A DNA stretch of 14,232 bases from Acidobacteriaceae bacterium (GTDB lineage Bacteria > Acidobacteriota > Terriglobia > Terriglobales > Acidobacteriaceae): contig JASIJX010000473.1 in NCBI GenBank assembly GCA_030049955.1, positions 1 to 14,232 on the forward strand, given 5' to 3'. Shown one piece after another: positions 11,532 through 14,232 of this stretch. How positions within the stretch are numbered: position 1 is the stretch's first letter; every line of letters begins with the position of its first letter. Position numbers and translations under genes: made by a program. The notes under the pieces are model-generated. The model did no database searches and was not told the origin of the DNA. It saw nothing but the letters and a program-made list of their open reading frames with translations.

Positions 11532-14232
11532 ATGCGACAGCATATCGGTTTTGATGTTGGAACGCGGCAAAGTTTGGGCGAGGCTTGGAGCCGCCGTATG
11601 GCAGACAGAGGCTGCAGGCCTCTCGGTTTTAGAGATTTGTTTACGGTAGTTATCGTCTTACTGGGATTGGCTATCTGCGGCCCAATTGCGCGCGCGCAGA
11701 GCGGCGCAGGGTCCATTCAGGGCACGGTGACCGATTCTTCCGGCGCCGTGGTGCCGGGCGCCTCAATCCACGTTGTCAACCAGGCCACGGGCGTGGTGAC
11801 CGATTCAAAGTCCAATAGCATTGGCTTCTACCAGGTGCCGGAACTGTTCACGGGCACTTATGTGGTGACGATTACGGCGCCGGGCATGAAGGCCCTTTCG
11901 CAATCGCTGGAACTGCTCGTGGGCCAGAACGTGGTGATCAATGCGTCGCTGCCCGCGGGCTCCGTAACGCAGCAGGTTACGGTTAATGCCAACGCTGTTC
12001 AGCTGGTCACCACCAACAGCGGAACCCTGAGCGCAACCCTGGAGAACGCCAGGATCAACGAGTTGCCGATGAACGGGCGCAGCATCATGGGCCTGATAGA
12101 AGAAGCCACGCCAGGATTGGAGACTTGCTCTGGGGCAGTCAAATCACTTGCCTGCTCAAACGGCCAGCAGCAAACGCAGACGGAGCTTGAAATAGACGGA
12201 GTGACTACGGACAACTTGGATTACGGCGCGGAGGGTCCAGGCGAGTTGCCCGATCCGGTGGCGGATCCGGACGCGGTCCAGGAAGTCCGGGTGGAAACCA
12301 CTGACTCCGGGGCGGAGTATGCACGTCCGACAACGGCTGTCTTGACCACCAAATCGGGAACCAACCAACTGCACGGCTCGTTGTTCGAGACGTCCCGCAA
12401 CAGCGACTTTGGCATCGCCCGCACCCGATCGAATCTCCCCACTTATGTCGCGCCGGAGTTGATCCGCAACGAGTTCGGCGGTAGCGTGGGCGGCCCCATC
12501 GTGATTCCCCATCTTTACCATGGGAAGGACAAATCGTTCTTCTTCTTCTCCTACGAACGGTTATCAGTAGCGCAGGGCGTCCTCACGAACGAAAGTGTGC
12601 CTACGCAAGCGATGCGGTTGGGAGACTTCAGCGGGCTGGTCAACAGCTCCGGTGTTCTGCAGGAGCTTTACGATCCGAATACCACCCAGAGTTCCACTAG
12701 TTGCCCCGAGCCCGCGAGCGCCGGCACCGCCGCGCCCGCCGACACGTGGTGCCGCATGCCATTCGGGGGCGATCCCGCTACGGGGTCGACCTACAACTAT
12801 ATTCCGCCCAGCCGCGAATCTCCCACGGCCGTAATCCTGAATCAAATGTGGCCGATGCCCACCAATGCCAACAACCCTCTGTTGGCAACTAACTATGTCC
12901 AGGCGATTCCAGAGCCTGAATTTGAACCGCAGTTTACCTTCCGTCTGGATCATGTTTTCAGTGAAAAAAACCGGGCCTATCTGCGCTATACGGAACAAAA
13001 CCTCAGCCTTCTCGGCCCGTCTACAACCGGGGATGGGTATAACCAGGCCGTCAGCACTCCGAGCTTCACCATTCCGGCTGATGCTTCCAACGACGGAGTC
13101 CTTTCGACCAGGATGTATATGTCGGCGCTCGGGTTCACTCACATCTTCTCGCCCGCGTTTGTCTCTGAAACCGTCCTCTCCCTGGAGCAGTATGCCCGAG
13201 ATAGCGTTGCAGTGGGATCACCTGGTACGGATTATGAGTCCGATATGGGGTTACCGAATAACTTTGGAGAGGGAGGACTTCCGAACGTCGCGAATATTGT
13301 TGGTGTGGTAGGGGGGCAGCAGTGGGGGTATGGCATGACCCAAAAGATCCCCAGTTTCAGTGAGAACCTGACCAAAACCGTTGGCAAGCACGAGTTGCTA
13401 TTCGGGGGCCGCTATCGTTTGGAAGAGTTCGGAATGCCCGACCCCGAAACGCGGGATCAGATCAGTTTCAGCGGTCTGGGCACGGGCCTCGAAAATCCAT
13501 CCAGCCCTGCTACAAGTCCGACCGCTTACGCGAACTCGGGTCAAATTAACGCCGACGAGTTCATCGGCAGCGCCTCTGGCTATACAGTACACCTGGAACC
13601 CCCCTACTTGCACATTCGCGAGATGGATATAGACGGCTACCTGCAGGACAACTATCATATCGCGCGAAACCTTATGCTCAACCTCGGGGTTCGCTATGAG
13701 GCGCATCCGGCTACATGGGTGGGGCAAGGGGCGATGATGGGCTTCGACTTCAAAGCCTACAATCCCGCGACGGGCGTCCATGGCGCCTTCGTCACCACCG
13801 TTCCAACTTCGCAACTGATTGCGGAAGGCTTGACTACCCAGGCCATCATTAACAACGATAAGGCCGTCGGCATGACATTTGAAACTCCGGCTGAGGCCAA
13901 CTTACCCCCCATGCTGACGAAAAACTACAACTTCATCTGGCTACCGCGCATCGGAGTCGCTTGGCAGCCCTTCGGCAAATGGGGAACCGTGGTGCGCGGC
14001 GGCCTGGGGAAATACATCTTCCCTACTCCGATGTTCGAGGACTACGAACAGTTGTGGAAGGTCAACCCCTTTGACGCCAGCTACTCGGAAAGCTATGACA
14101 ACGCCGCCTATGCGCCGGACAGTATTTCCAATTATCAGTTGCGTTCCGTGCAGAACGCATCCTCAAACTATTCCTACACAACAACCCTGGCAGGGGGCGG
14201 CACGCCAGTCATGGGCGTGAACACTGCCAATG
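11532..14232 (+). CDS. Oar-like TonB-dependent outer-membrane receptor with carboxypeptidase-regulatory domain (partial, 3' end outside window)
   Basis: The frame is open for 900 codons to the window edge. It starts with a hydrophobic signal segment (FTVVIVLLGLAICG, then ARAQ as a cleavage-like site near residue 55). A carboxypeptidase-regulatory-like beta-sandwich follows (GTVTDSSGAVVPGASIHV, then TDSKSNSIGFYQ), then the plug domain with INELPMNGRS (about 175-184), the ELEIDGVTTDNLDYG segment and VQEVRVETTDSGAEYAR. The barrel begins with SGTNQLHGSLFE, VGGPIVIPHLYHGKDKSFFFF and repeated aromatic-rich strands. This is the Oar-like architecture abundant in Acidobacteriota, thought to import large or oligomeric substrates, but substrate is not readable. 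The ATG at 11532 follows GGAGG by 6 nt. The ATG at 11598, preceded by GGAG at 7 nt, would give a shorter, more typical signal peptide. Confidence 0.93.
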   Translation, partial: MRQHIGFDVGTRQSLGEAWSRRMADRGCRPLGFRDLFTVVIVLLGLAICGPIARAQSGAGSIQGTVTDSSGAVVPGASIHVVNQATGVVTDSKSNSIGFYQVPELFTGTYVVTITAPGMKALSQSLELLVGQNVVINASLPAGSVTQQVTVNANAVQLVTTNSGTLSATLENARINELPMNGRSIMGLIEEATPGLETCSGAVKSLACSNGQQQTQTELEIDGVTTDNLDYGAEGPGELPDPVADPDAVQEVRVETTDSGAEYARPTTAVLTTKSGTNQLHGSLFETSRNSDFGIARTRSNLPTYVAPELIRNEFGGSVGGPIVIPHLYHGKDKSFFFFSYERLSVAQGVLTNESVPTQAMRLGDFSGLVNSSGVLQELYDPNTTQSSTSCPEPASAGTAAPADTWCRMPFGGDPATGSTYNYIPPSRESPTAVILNQMWPMPTNANNPLLATNYVQAIPEPEFEPQFTFRLDHVFSEKNRAYLRYTEQNLSLLGPSTTGDGYNQAVSTPSFTIPADASNDGVLSTRMYMSALGFTHIFSPAFVSETVLSLEQYARDSVAVGSPGTDYESDMGLPNNFGEGGLPNVANIVGVVGGQQWGYGMTQKIPSFSENLTKTVGKHELLFGGRYRLEEFGMPDPETRDQISFSGLGTGLENPSSPATSPTAYANSGQINADEFIGSASGYTVHLEPPYLHIREMDIDGYLQDNYHIARNLMLNLGVRYEAHPATWVGQGAMMGFDFKAYNPATGVHGAFVTTVPTSQLIAEGLTTQAIINNDKAVGMTFETPAEANLPPMLTKNYNFIWLPRIGVAWQPFGKWGTVVRGGLGKYIFPTPMFEDYEQLWKVNPFDASYSESYDNAAYAPDSISNYQLRSVQNASSNYSYTTTLAGGGTPVMGVNTAN

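Noticed and set aside
11318..11554. 78-codon plus-strand open frame before the receptor
   Set aside because: No ribosome binding site, no similarity to a known family, and it overlaps the receptor start, which has a strong GGAGG site.
11201..11716. 171-codon minus-strand open frame upstream of the TonB receptor
   Set aside because: It overlaps the start of the receptor gene on the opposite strand, has no ribosome binding site of note and no recognisable domain.
1..14232. CRISPR arrays, tRNA or rRNA genes, defence or phage systems
   Set aside because: No regularly spaced repeats, cloverleaf-like sequences, or defence or phage protein motifs were seen in any gene.

Overview
The window is a moderately GC-rich bacterial segment that most likely comes from an Acidobacteriota (Terriglobia) genome. 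The main evidence is the right-hand gene, an Oar-like TonB-dependent receptor with an N-terminal carboxypeptidase-regulatory domain and the NELPMNGRS-type plug motif that is greatly expanded in that phylum. This assignment is inference from protein style; no rRNA or marker gene is present.

The centre is a catabolic locus for N-acetylgalactosamine/galactosamine or a related amino-sugar galactoside. Module A lies on the minus strand (4895 to 2972): a half-length AgaS-like SIS-domain protein followed by the AgaZ/GatZ/KbaZ subunit of tagatose-1,6-bisphosphate aldolase. Module B lies on the minus strand (11023 to 8089): a full-length AgaS-type sugar isomerase/deaminase, a PfkB-family sugar kinase, and a DeoR-family regulator. 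Between them, on the plus strand, is a secreted clan GH-D (GH36/GH27-like) alpha-galactosidase or alpha-N-acetylgalactosaminidase with a C-terminal PKD domain. The TonB receptor reads away from module B across a 508-bp intergenic region. Together they suggest outer-membrane uptake of an oligosaccharide, extracytoplasmic release of a galactose-type sugar, cytoplasmic deamination/isomerisation of the sugar phosphate to tagatose-6-P, phosphorylation, and aldol cleavage, under DeoR control.

The left part (about 1-1130) is a graveyard: the C-terminal tail of another DeoR regulator running into a degraded IS3-family transposase fragment, then the C-terminal third of an IS200/IS605 TnpA with two hairpins typical of the right end of such elements. 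An intact APC-superfamily permease follows on the minus strand (2540 to 1134), and between it and agaZ lies a short decayed copy of the same permease coding sequence.

The locus shows several signs of decay: the kinase carries two single-base frameshifts near its start, module A's AgaS lacks its N-terminal SIS domain although it keeps a good ribosome binding site, and a permease duplicate survives only as a fragment. The frameshifts could be real or could be homopolymer errors in the assembly. I found no CRISPR array, tRNA, rRNA or defence system.
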